64,000 nt of DNA from Candidatus Nanopelagicales bacterium. GTDB taxonomy: Bacteria > Actinomycetota > Actinomycetes > S36-B12. Where the stretch lies: positions 124,001 through 188,000 of the forward strand of contig JAURFD010000004.1 in assembly GCA_030827125.1 (NCBI GenBank), given 5' to 3'. The notes under the pieces were generated by a model, which was not told the DNA's origin, searched no databases, and saw only the letters and a list, made by a program, of their open reading frames with translations. This document shows, one piece after another, positions 9,485-16,711 of the stretch (position 1 is the first letter of the stretch; every line of letters starts with the position of its first letter). Position numbers and translations under genes: made by a program.

Positions 9485-10399
9485 CTACCGGCTTAGCGCC
9501 TCCGCAATTTCGGCGTTCTCGACCTCACGTGGCAACACGATGGCCGGGACGGCACTCGCACGAATCAACTTGTGCGATAGATCCCCGAGGAACACCCGCC
9601 GTACCGCACCGAGTCGACTGGAGGCGACGACGAAGAGGTCGGTCTCCTCCCAGTCGAATCGCGACATGGCTCGCTCAGCGGTGTCGCCTTGCACGACGGT
9701 CCCCCTCAGCGGGTAGTCGGTACGCGCCATGAACTGGCGCTGAGCCTCTTGCTCGTGCTCGACGAGCGTCTCCATCACGAGACGCTCCGGATCACGGCCG
9801 AGGCGGGAGCCCACGATTCGTGTCGCGCGGATGACCACGGTGAGCAGATGAACCGGAAGCGATCGGGTACGCGCGGCCTGCACCGCTGCGGACACCGCCA
9901 CCGCGGCCTCGGGGGTGTCCTGGAATCCGACGACAAGCCGGGCCAACCGTTCCGGTGCAGTCTCGCGATACCCCTCCGGGGCGAGGGCAACAGCCGACGG
10001 GCCGCCATGCAGGAGCGAATGCGCAATGGGTCCCATCGCGATGTGGCCATCGACAGCGCGTGAGCCTGGACCGAGGACGACGATCGACGCCTCGGCTTCC
10101 TCCGCGATCGTGCGCAAGCCATGCCCGACCGAGGCCGCACCGAGGACCACCTGATCGGTATCCGTGATATCCCACTCCAGCGCGAGCGATGCTGCTGCGG
10201 CACCCAGAGTGGAATCGGCGCGCTCCTCGAGGAAGGCCCGCCACTCGGCGTCAACATGGCCGATGCTCGGATAGTCGATGGTCGGCGGATGCACATAGGC
10301 CAAGGTGGTATGCGCGTCGAGCAAGCGGGACAGGACTGCGCCGAGGGCGACAGCATCTTCGCCAGATTCATCCGGGCTGACTCCCACGACGATGCGCAC
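9485..10399 (-). CDS. Universal stress protein with two UspA domains
   Basis: 304-aa cytoplasmic protein with two tandem Usp modules (about 1-145 and 150-295). The first contains IVVGVSPDESGEDAV and a degenerate nucleotide-binding end (VVLGPGSRAVDGHIAMGPIAHSLL); the second ends LGAVRRVFLGDLSHKLIRASAVPAIVLP, close to the ATP-binding G-2x-G-9x-G-S/T type but lacking the full glycine pattern. Tandem Usp proteins in actinobacteria are often induced by hypoxia or stationary phase (family knowledge). The GTG start has GGGAGG six nt upstream. Confidence 0.9.
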   Translation of the reverse strand: MRIVVGVSPDESGEDAVALGAVLSRLLDAHTTLAYVHPPTIDYPSIGHVDAEWRAFLEERADSTLGAAAASLALEWDITDTDQVVLGAASVGHGLRTIAEEAEASIVVLGPGSRAVDGHIAMGPIAHSLLHGGPSAVALAPEGYRETAPERLARLVVGFQDTPEAAVAVSAAVQAARTRSLPVHLLTVVIRATRIVGSRLGRDPERLVMETLVEHEQEAQRQFMARTDYPLRGTVVQGDTAERAMSRFDWEETDLFVVASSRLGAVRRVFLGDLSHKLIRASAVPAIVLPREVENAEIAEALSR

Positions 10400-10501
10400 G
10401 TCGCCTCCCTGATCCCGATCCGACGGACTGGTTACATTGCGCGCCCGCCGTGTCTACCGTAGACCCCACCACGGCGTTCGGTCGTGAGTCAGGAGGAGCC
10501 G

Positions 10502-11893
10502 GTGTCCCACGGGCTGTTCCGCCTCAAGCCGGTCGATCAAGCCTCCGGTGGTGGCGAACTCAAGCGCTCGATGGGGCGCATCCCCCTGCTGCTCTTCGGC
10601 GTCGGGTCGATCATCGGTAGCGGAATCTTTGTGATCCTCGGGGTCGCGATTCCCAAGGCTGGACCGGCTGTCCTGCTGTCCTTCCTGCTGGCGGCTTTCG
10701 CCGCCCTGTTGTCCGCTCTCTCCTACGCCGAACTGGCGAGCACCATTCCCGCGAGCGGGTCGTCGTACTCCTATGCCTACGTCACCCTCGGCGAGATCGT
10801 CGCCTGGGTCGTCGGCTGGATGCTCATGCTGGAGTACGGCGTTTCGGTCGCCGCGGTCTCCGTCGGTTGGGGCGAGTACCTCAACTCCTTCCTCGGCTCC
10901 TTCGGGGTGACGATCCCGGCCGAATTCTCGAATCCACCGGGCGACGGTGGCATCATCAACATTCCCTCACTCATCGTTGTCTTCGCGTGCGCCTTCCTGC
11001 TGATCCGCGGTGCGTCCGAGTCGGCCAAGATCAACGCCGTCATGGTGCTGCTGAAGATCGGCATCCTCATCTTCTTTTCGGTCGTGGCATTCACGGCGTT
11101 CGATGGCAACAACCTCACGCCATTCCTCCCCCTGGGGTTGCTCGGCGTCACCGCGGCCGCTGGGCAGGTGTTCTTCTCGTACATCGGCTTCGATGGCGTA
11201 TCTACCGCTGGCGAGGAGGCCAAAGATCCACGGCGCGACCTGCCCTTCGCCATCATTGGCAGCCTCGCCGTGGTGACGGCCCTCTACCTCATCGTCACGC
11301 TCGCCGCCTTGGGGGCTCAGCCGTGGCAGCAGGACGAGGGGCAGGGATCCGAGGCGATCCTGGCGACCATCGCCAACAACGCCGTGGGCGGATCATGGGC
11401 CGGCGACGTCATCGCCCTCGGGGCCATCATCTCGATCTTCAGCGTCGTCCTCGTCACGCTCTACGGCCAGACGCGCATCCTGTTTGCCATGGGTCGCGAC
11501 GGCCTGCTGCCCAAGGTCTTCACCCGCGTAAGTCCGCGCTCACAAACGCCGGTCGCGAACACCGTCATCGTCGCGATCGTGATTGCGTTCCCGGCCGCAC
11601 TGGTGTCGCTCGGCCAACTCGCCGAGGCCACGAGCATCGGCACCCTCGGCGCGTTCACCATCGTCAACATCGGTGTCATCGTCCTGCGCAAGAAGCACCC
11701 GGAGTTGCCGCGCGGATTCAAGACGCCACTCTTCCCCGCCCTTCCGATCCTGGGAATCGTGCTCATCATCGTGATCGTGGCCGGGCTTGAGCCCATCACC
11801 TGGCTCGTCTTTGCCGTGTGGATGCTTGTCGGGCTGGGCATCTACTTCGCCTACTCGCGACGCCACTCGCTGCTCAATTCCACATCCGAGTAA
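10502..11893 (+). CDS. APC-superfamily amino acid permease
   Basis: 463-aa polytopic transporter with about 12 transmembrane helices. The N-terminal family motif is clear (GVGSIIGSGIFVILG, about 31-45), followed by GPAVLLSFLLAA and YAELASTIPASGSSYSY; these resemble the cationic amino acid transporter (CAT/YfnA) branch. The GTG at 10502 was chosen because AGGAGG lies 5 nt upstream; an in-frame GTG at 10484 has no such site. The substrate is probably an amino acid, but which one cannot be read from the sequence. Confidence 0.9.
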   Translation: MSHGLFRLKPVDQASGGGELKRSMGRIPLLLFGVGSIIGSGIFVILGVAIPKAGPAVLLSFLLAAFAALLSALSYAELASTIPASGSSYSYAYVTLGEIVAWVVGWMLMLEYGVSVAAVSVGWGEYLNSFLGSFGVTIPAEFSNPPGDGGIINIPSLIVVFACAFLLIRGASESAKINAVMVLLKIGILIFFSVVAFTAFDGNNLTPFLPLGLLGVTAAAGQVFFSYIGFDGVSTAGEEAKDPRRDLPFAIIGSLAVVTALYLIVTLAALGAQPWQQDEGQGSEAILATIANNAVGGSWAGDVIALGAIISIFSVVLVTLYGQTRILFAMGRDGLLPKVFTRVSPRSQTPVANTVIVAIVIAFPAALVSLGQLAEATSIGTLGAFTIVNIGVIVLRKKHPELPRGFKTPLFPALPILGIVLIIVIVAGLEPITWLVFAVWMLVGLGIYFAYSRRHSLLNSTSE

Positions 11894-11898
11894 CCCCC

Positions 11899-11914
11899 GC
11901 GAGTAAGCACTCGC
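11899..11914. terminator. Hairpin after the permease gene
   Basis: GCGAGT-AAGC-ACTCGC, a perfect 6-bp stem with a 4-nt loop beginning 6 bp after the permease stop codon. There is no U-tract, which is common in high-GC actinobacteria. Confidence 0.45.
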
Positions 11915-11970
11915 TCGCAGCAATTGGGCGGATTTCGTGCGCGGGAGTGCACAGTCGGCGAGGGGGAATC

Positions 11971-12046
11971 TGGCGCGCCCGAAGGGATTCGAACCCCTAA
12001 CCTTCTGATCCGTAGTCAGATGCTCTATCCGTTGAGCTACGGGCGC
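11971..12046 (-). tRNA. tRNA-Arg(ACG)
   Basis: Full cloverleaf on the minus strand: 7-bp acceptor GCGCCCG/CGGGCGC, D-arm with AGCTC, anticodon loop CTACGGA (anticodon ACG, read as ICG), T-loop GGTTCGAATCC. The 3' CCA is encoded (TGG at 11971-11973 on the plus strand). Confidence 0.97.
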
Positions 12047-12137
12047 AGTGCGGGCATGAGTGTAGCCCGAAGGCCACCCCGGACTCGCCATCGGGTTGCC
12101 GCCCCGGCCCCGTGGAGGCCAACTCGCGGGGTTGGGC

Positions 12138-12374
12138 CTACCAGCGGTTGCGGACCTCCTCGGCCCAGCCCGAATCCCGTCGACGCGATACCGCTGACCG
12201 GTGTCATCGCTCATCCACCCGCTCCACACCCCGAACGCCTGATGCGTGTCGTTTGCGAGCACCCCCAGCTGCGTCGCATCCGACCGCACGTGCCGCGGTG
12301 TCAGGGTCAGTTCTCGCCGCCCGACCCGACGCGTCACAGAGATCCACCGGAGCGGACAGTTCGGGCAGGGCCAT
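12138..12374 (-). pseudogene. Remnant of a DUF2804 gene (internal deletion plus frameshift)
   Basis: The 386-bp gap between tRNA-Arg and the Rieske gene is not empty. Reading the minus strand from ATG 12374 gives a DUF2804-like N-terminus (ELSAPVDLCDASGR). A second frame then gives a typical DUF2804 C-terminal block (TPRHVRSDATQLG, NDTHQAFGVWSGW, GQRYRVDGI), and a one-base shift after DGI restores the family's end, GWAEEVRNRW, followed by a stop at 12138. The intact family is about 330 aa, so roughly 240 central residues are gone. Family recognition is from memory; the frame changes are visible directly. Confidence 0.6.
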
Positions 12375-12429
12375 GGGGAGAACCGTTCACAACAGGCACA
12401 GTCCACGTTCCCGAGGGATACTCCTCAGC

Positions 12430-12843
12430 ATGTCTGAGGAACTTGGTCTCACTCGACGACAGGCCCTCGCTGCCGCGGCGGCGATCTGCGGCGTCGGCGC
12501 CCTCGCGGCCGCCGGTGCGGCCCCGGCACAGGCGGCCGGTCGACTCAAAGTCCGCCTGTCGGCCTACCCCAGCTTGAAGAAGGTCGGCGGCGTGGCAAAT
12601 GTCGGTGCCCTCAGCGGGCGCCAGGTGGCCGTGGTGCGCACCGGCAAGAAGACCTACGTCGCTCTCGACCGTACGTGTCCACATGCCGGCGCCATCGTCT
12701 CAGCGAGCAGCGGCGGTTGGTCCTGTCCGGCGCACGGCTCACGCTTCGACCTTGACGGCGACCGCGTCAGCGGACCTACGCCGTCGGGCCTGCGCAAACT
12801 CCGGGCCCGGGTCAAGCGCGGCGTCCTGACGATCACGGGCTGA
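12430..12843 (+). CDS. Rieske [2Fe-2S] protein, secreted by the Tat pathway
   Basis: 137-aa small Rieske ferredoxin. The N-terminus has a twin arginine (LTRRQAL, Arg9-Arg10) followed by a long Ala-rich hydrophobic stretch ending APAQA, a Tat-type signal that may be cleaved or kept as anchor. The cluster ligands are present: Cys83 and His85 in CPHAG, and Cys99 and His102 in CPAHGS. This is the stand-alone actinobacterial type, not a bc1-complex subunit; no cytochrome genes are adjacent. A weak -10 (GATACT) ends 7 nt before the ATG, suggesting a leaderless start. Confidence 0.9.
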   Translation: MSEELGLTRRQALAAAAAICGVGALAAAGAAPAQAAGRLKVRLSAYPSLKKVGGVANVGALSGRQVAVVRTGKKTYVALDRTCPHAGAIVSASSGGWSCPAHGSRFDLDGDRVSGPTPSGLRKLRARVKRGVLTITG

Positions 12844-12864
12844 CCTCCGGTCGCCCACAAACAC

Positions 12865-12891
12865 GATGCCCCCTCACCAGGAGGGGGCATC
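12865..12891. terminator. Strong bidirectional hairpin between Rieske gene and tRNA-Ser
   Basis: GATGCCCCCTC-ACCAG-GAGGGGGCATC: a perfect 11-bp GC-rich stem with 5-nt loop, 21 bp after the Rieske stop and 7 bp from the 3' end of the opposing tRNA-Ser. Both transcripts run into it, so it probably terminates both. Confidence 0.75.
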
Positions 12892-12898
12892 GGTGCGG

Positions 12899-12989
12899 CG
12901 GAGGCGGAGGGATTTGAACCCTCGATGGGGTTTTAGCCCCAAACCCGCTTAGCAGGCGGGCGCCATAGACCGGACTAGGCGACGCCTCC
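12899..12989 (-). tRNA. tRNA-Ser(GCT)
   Basis: Class II tRNA on the minus strand: acceptor GGAGGCG/CGCCTCC, anticodon loop CTGCTAA (anticodon GCT, serine AGC/AGU codons), long variable arm, T-loop GGTTCAAATCC. CCA is not encoded. Confidence 0.96.
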
Positions 12990-13129
12990 AAGTGCAGCCC
13001 GGACAGGTTACCCGGTACATCCACGGGCGAACATCCGCGGTCCGGGGCGCACCGACCCCATGCACCGAACTACCCTCCATCCGCGATGCGGACAGGGCAG
13101 ACTTGCCTCCCGTGAACCCCGAAGACCCG

Positions 13130-13882
13130 ATGGTGTCCACCCTCGTCATTGACTGCGGCGGCGGCGGGATCAAGGCGACCGTCCTCGACGACTCCGGCAC
13201 AATGCGCGCCCACCCCGTGCGCGTCCCGACGCCGTATCCGTTGTCGACGAAACTTTTCATCAAGACCCTGGTGGAGTTGTCGAAGCAACTCCCCCACTCC
13301 ACCCATGCGACCGTCGGACTACCCGGAATGATTCGCCACGGTGTCGTCGTCGCTACCCCGCACTACGTCACCACGCGGGGTCCCCGAACCAAGGTCGACC
13401 CCAAACTCGTGAACCAGTGGCATGGCTTCGACGCTCGAGAAGCGCTGCGCGAAGCGCTCGGCATCCCCGTGATCGTGCTCAACGATGCCGAAGTCCACGG
13501 GGCGGGCGTCGTCGCCGGCAAGGGCCTTGAACTCGTCCTCACCCTCGGGACCGGGCTCGGCTGCGCACTCTTCGACGGTGGACGGCTCGCTCCCCACCTG
13601 GAGGTGTCCCAGGCGCCGGTCCGCTGGGGCCTGTCCTACGACACCTACATCGGTGAGCACGAGCGTCGCCGACTCGGTGACAGCCTGTGGTCTCGCCGGA
13701 TCGTGCGCTGCGTGGACGGACTGCGGCCGATGTTCATGTGGGACCGGCTCTACATCGGCGGCGGCAACTCTCGCCACATCACACCGTCGCAGGTCGTCAA
13801 ACTCGGTGATGACACCGTCATCGTTCCCAACGCAGCCGCGCTCGTCGGCGGCGCACGCGCCTGGCAGTTGACCGTCGACTAG
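13130..13882 (+). CDS. ROK-family sugar kinase, polyphosphate-glucokinase-like
   Basis: 250-aa ROK kinase. The N-terminal phosphate-binding loop (VIDCGGGGIKATVLD, residues 6-20), the catalytic-region NDAEVHGAG (Asn118-Asp119) and the second glycine loop LTLGTGLGCALF (137-148) are present. The length and sequence are closest to actinobacterial polyphosphate/ATP glucokinases, which phosphorylate glucose using polyphosphate or ATP. The ROK zinc-binding CXCGXXGC motif is absent, as in that subgroup. Start at ATG 13130; an in-frame GTG at 13112 is possible. Phosphoryl donor cannot be settled from sequence. Confidence 0.8.
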   Translation: MVSTLVIDCGGGGIKATVLDDSGTMRAHPVRVPTPYPLSTKLFIKTLVELSKQLPHSTHATVGLPGMIRHGVVVATPHYVTTRGPRTKVDPKLVNQWHGFDAREALREALGIPVIVLNDAEVHGAGVVAGKGLELVLTLGTGLGCALFDGGRLAPHLEVSQAPVRWGLSYDTYIGEHERRRLGDSLWSRRIVRCVDGLRPMFMWDRLYIGGGNSRHITPSQVVKLGDDTVIVPNAAALVGGARAWQLTVD

Positions 13883-14731
13883 TTAATCGCGCCGCAGGAT
13901 CGGACGGGTGAGGCAGGTCGGGCCGCCCTCGCCCTTCGAGATCTCACTCGCGGCGTAGACGTGCACCTCGCAGCCACGATCCACGAGCGCCTGCGCCGTC
14001 GCATCGTTGCCACTCGCAATCACGCAGACACCCGGTCGCACGGCCAGCACATTGCAGCCCAGGGTCAACCAGTCCTCTTCAGGCACCGAGATCCACTCCA
14101 TGCCGCGGCGCCGCAACTCCTGCAGCAGCGCTACCGGCGCCAACCGCTCAAACACCACCGCGAGGTCCTCACGCACCGGTGAGATCACACTCATGAGGTG
14201 CAGGCACCAATCCGGACCGAGGTCATGCGGAACGTCGTAGACCTCGATGCGCTGACCACGCTCGCCGAGGATGGCTGTCAACTGACGCACGGCCTCCGCA
14301 TTGGTCCGATAGGAACGGCCCACCGCCAGGGTGTCGTCGTCCAGCCAGAACATGTCGCCGCCGTCCGCGCGCGCCTCTCCGGAGAGGTGGGCGATCGTCG
14401 GCACACCCATCTCGGCGAGATCGGCCGACATGCGCTCACCCTCACCCACGCGCACGGCCTTGCCCGCACTCAACTCGACGAGGCCGTCACCAATCATGAA
14501 CGCCGGATCGTAGGTGAAGCAGGAGTCCGCGAGGCCCCGGACCGGAGGCAGGACGACCGTGGTGCTGCCCAGACGCCTCAGCATCGCCACGAAGTCCGCG
14601 TGCTGCTGGAGCAACAAGTCAACATCCAGCGGCTCCGCCCAGTGCGCCGAGACAAAATCACTCGTGGGGGCGGGTGGGCGCACCGCAACCGTGCGCAAAG
14701 GCGCGAACATGGACGTGACTCCGTACTCCAT
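13883..14731 (-). CDS. Dimethylarginine dimethylaminohydrolase / arginine-deiminase-fold hydrolase
   Basis: 282-aa guanidino-group modifying enzyme of the pentein fold. Catalytic His178 (CLHLMSV) and nucleophile Cys273 (GGPTCLTRP) are both present, together with the DGGDMFW substrate motif (123-129). It most resembles DDAH, which converts methylated arginine to citrulline plus methylamine; related enzymes act on other guanidino compounds. I chose ATG 14731 because translation from the earlier in-frame start would run into the upstream gene. It shares a short operon with the CrtO-like gene and abuts the kinase gene end to end. Confidence 0.8.
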   Translation of the reverse strand: MEYGVTSMFAPLRTVAVRPPAPTSDFVSAHWAEPLDVDLLLQQHADFVAMLRRLGSTTVVLPPVRGLADSCFTYDPAFMIGDGLVELSAGKAVRVGEGERMSADLAEMGVPTIAHLSGEARADGGDMFWLDDDTLAVGRSYRTNAEAVRQLTAILGERGQRIEVYDVPHDLGPDWCLHLMSVISPVREDLAVVFERLAPVALLQELRRRGMEWISVPEEDWLTLGCNVLAVRPGVCVIASGNDATAQALVDRGCEVHVYAASEISKGEGGPTCLTRPILRRD

Positions 14732-14741
14732 GGTGCGCAGG

Positions 14742-15212
14742 CTATCGCTGCATGCGATGGAGGAGAGCGGTGAGCCGAAGTTGGTTGTAGCGAAGGACGA
14801 GAAGGAAGACGGCGTTGAGGCAAAAGACCGCGACGGCAAAGAGTGCGGTCAACCACCAGGGGTTTAAGAAGACCAGGGGTAGCCAGGCAAACATCATCAG
14901 CCAGTGCACCCACTCGCCGCGTCGAACCTCCACCAGGTAGCTCTGCAAACTTTCGACGTCCCGTCCTGGAAGAGTCGACTTGCTCTTACCGCCGAGCCAC
15001 GACCCACCCTCGGGCAGGACTCGGACCCACCAGGTGACGCCGAGGCGGCGATATCGGTCGACGGTGTCGTATCGCGTGAGAGTCAGGGGTCCACGGTCAC
15101 GCTGCAGCCAGCGCGTCGGCCATCGCGGAGCGGAGCCCCCGATCACGATCGCGGTCACGCAGATAACGAGGATGTCGATGACGATGAGGCGGGCGAGCGC
15201 GCCCATATCCAT
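14742..15212 (-). CDS. CrtO-like acyltransferase-family membrane protein
   Basis: 156-aa protein with a membrane segment at residues 6-26, a central soluble loop and two more hydrophobic segments (about 103-120 and 122-140). The pattern WWVRVLPEGGSWLGGKSK, then VEVRRGEWVHW and FLNPWW matches the family of glycosyl-4,4'-diaponeurosporenoate acyltransferase (CrtO), which finishes staphyloxanthin synthesis in Staphylococcus. No carotenoid genes lie nearby, so the acyl acceptor is probably different. It ends 10 bp before the DDAH-like gene. Family assignment is from remembered motifs. Confidence 0.6.
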   Translation of the reverse strand: MDMGALARLIVIDILVICVTAIVIGGSAPRWPTRWLQRDRGPLTLTRYDTVDRYRRLGVTWWVRVLPEGGSWLGGKSKSTLPGRDVESLQSYLVEVRRGEWVHWLMMFAWLPLVFLNPWWLTALFAVAVFCLNAVFLLVLRYNQLRLTALLHRMQR

Positions 15213-15242
15213 CTGCCACCCCTCTCATCAGCGCCGAGCCAC

Positions 15243-15755
15243 TCAGGACTTCGGGCGCAGCACCTTGATCTGGGGCAGGGGATACAACGGTGGAGACGGC
15301 TGGTTGGCGGTCGCCGGGCCCGAGGGCACATCCCAGACATCGGTGGCACTGCCACACCACTGCTTCACCGGGACTCCGTAGACACCAGGCTTGCTGGGCC
15401 ATTTCATCTTCATGGGGAAGTACGTCGGAGCATTGAAGGCTGGCACCGAAGCAGTCAGGCGCCACACGACCTTCTTGCCGCTGGAGGTCCGCTTGACGGC
15501 GGAGTCCCAGCCCGCGACCTCGCGCGGCCTGACTCCCCGATAGTCGGTGCTGAGATAGGCGACGACCTTGTCGATGCCGAGTTGGTTCTGCAGGCATCCG
15601 TGCTGGATCTCTAGCGTGACGATCGAGGATCCACCGGCGTACGCCGGATCCCCCGACAGGTCCACGATCGCGTGCGCGGATGCGGGCAGTGCCGACACCA
15701 AGGAAATCAGAGCAGCGCCGACTGCTCCGCCCAGGGCAATCACCAGTCGTCTCAT
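15243..15755 (-). CDS. YcnI/DUF1775 domain protein, secreted
   Basis: 170-aa exported protein. The signal peptide (MRRLVIALGGAVGAALISLV..ASA) leaves a mature N-terminus beginning with histidine (HAIVDL), the residue that binds copper in YcnI-like domains. Family features follow: AGGSSIVTLEIQHGC, then AGWDSAV and a C-terminal WCGSATDVWDVPSGPA. It lacks the C-terminal transmembrane helix usual in YcnI, so it may be free. A role in copper handling or delivery is inferred from the family. TACTCT (15767-15762) ends 6 nt before the ATG, so the mRNA is probably leaderless. Confidence 0.75.
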   Translation of the reverse strand: MRRLVIALGGAVGAALISLVSALPASAHAIVDLSGDPAYAGGSSIVTLEIQHGCLQNQLGIDKVVAYLSTDYRGVRPREVAGWDSAVKRTSSGKKVVWRLTASVPAFNAPTYFPMKMKWPSKPGVYGVPVKQWCGSATDVWDVPSGPATANQPSPPLYPLPQIKVLRPKS

Positions 15756-15809
15756 GGCGCGAGAGTAGTCGTCACAACTAAGCCGGGCAGCGGCAACTGC
15801 GGCGAAACC

Positions 15810-16484
15810 CTAGACGTCGGTGATGCGGATCCCCGCGTGCGCCTTATACCGCCGGTTGATCGAGATGAGATTCGCCGTGAGCGCCTCGACCTGAGCGGCG
15901 TTGCGCAGTCGCCCTCCGTAGATGCCGCGCATGCCCGGGATGCGATCGACGAGGGCCTGGATGAGATCCGTCGCACCTCGGTCATCACCGAGGACGAGGA
16001 CGTCGGTCTCAACCTTGTCGAGGTCGGCGTCGAGGAGAAGCTGCGCTGACACGTTGTGGAAGGCGCCGATCACCGTCGACTCGGGCAGGATCTGGGCGGC
16101 CTGTTGAGCTGCCGAACCTTCCGGAACCTCGAGCACGAACGCGCCCTGCTTGTCGAAGCCGAGGGGGTTGACACAGTCCACCAGGATCTTGCCGGCGAGT
16201 TCCGTGCGCAGCGACTCCAGCAACGCCGCATGCCCATCCCACGGGACAGCGGCGATGACAATCTGCGCGCCCGTGGCACAGTCCGCGTTCGACGCGCCCT
16301 CGATCCCGTGCCCGAGTTCCTCCGCGATACCGCGCGCTCGGTCGGCATCGCGCGAGCCAATCGTGACCGGCAGACCGCTCATGGCGAATCGTCGAGCCAG
16401 TCCCCGCCCCTGATCGCCGGTGCCTCCGAGCACGCCAATCCGCGTCTCGTTGGTCAAGGTCGGTGCCGCTGGTGCCTCGGTCAC
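15810..16484 (-). CDS. npdG: NADPH-dependent F420 reductase
   Basis: 224-aa enzyme exchanging hydride between F420H2 and NADP+. The Rossmann motif GVLGGTGDQGRGLARR (about 15-30) and the NADP-binding TIGSRDADRA are characteristic, as are VPWDGHAALL, VDCVNPLGF and the C-terminal AQVEALTANLISINRRYKAHAGIRIT. The GTG start at 16484 follows GGAGAG with a 5-nt gap; any longer reading would run into the tRNA-Ser gene. Its presence implies the organism makes coenzyme F420, as many actinobacteria do. Confidence 0.92.
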   Translation of the reverse strand: MTEAPAAPTLTNETRIGVLGGTGDQGRGLARRFAMSGLPVTIGSRDADRARGIAEELGHGIEGASNADCATGAQIVIAAVPWDGHAALLESLRTELAGKILVDCVNPLGFDKQGAFVLEVPEGSAAQQAAQILPESTVIGAFHNVSAQLLLDADLDKVETDVLVLGDDRGATDLIQALVDRIPGMRGIYGGRLRNAAQVEALTANLISINRRYKAHAGIRITDV

Positions 16485-16553
16485 AGGAACTCTCCGCTCG
16501 TCATCGATGGCTGGGTCACTCCGGTCGCCGAAAAGCGCCACCGGAGCAGTGAG

Positions 16554-16643
16554 CGGAGGGAGTGGGATTTGAACCCACGGAGACGGGGATACCGCCTCAA
16601 CGGTTTTCAAGACCGTCGCCTTCGGCCGCTCGGCCATCCCTCC
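16554..16643 (-). tRNA. tRNA-Ser(TGA)
   Basis: Class II tRNA on the minus strand: acceptor GGAGGGA/TCCCTCC, D-arm GGCCGAGCGGCC, anticodon loop CTTGAAA (anticodon TGA, serine UCA/UCN codons), long variable arm, T-loop GGTTCAAATCC. CCA is not encoded. Confidence 0.97.
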
Positions 16644-16647
16644 TAGC

Positions 16648-16663
16648 CGAGTGCGCGCACTCG
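16648..16663. promoter_or_regulatory. 16-bp perfect palindrome beside tRNA-Ser
   Basis: CGAGTGCGCGCACTCG, fully self-complementary, starting 4 bp upstream of the tRNA-Ser 5' end and 49 bp after the stop of the anti-sigma-like gene transcribed toward it. It could be an operator over the tRNA start site or part of the terminator region of the upstream gene. Confidence 0.3.
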
Positions 16664-16693
16664 ACTCACCAACCCTATCCCCTGCACCTCGAA

Positions 16694-16705
16694 CCCTCGC
16701 GAGGG
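16694..16705. terminator. Short palindrome after the anti-sigma-like gene
   Basis: CCCTCGCGAGGG, a perfect 12-bp palindrome 6 bp beyond the stop codon of the minus-strand gene ending at 16712. The stem is too short to be a convincing terminator alone. Confidence 0.3.
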
Positions 16706-16711
16706 AAGCGA

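Noticed and set aside
11540-12406. 288-codon minus-strand frame crossing the permease end and tRNA-Arg
   Set aside because: It reads through a tRNA gene and antisense permease DNA; only the 12.1-12.4 kb part makes sense, as DUF2804 remnants.
12112-12429. N-terminal extension of the Rieske protein from 12112
   Set aside because: The extension is antisense DUF2804 remnant; the Tat signal begins at ATG 12430.
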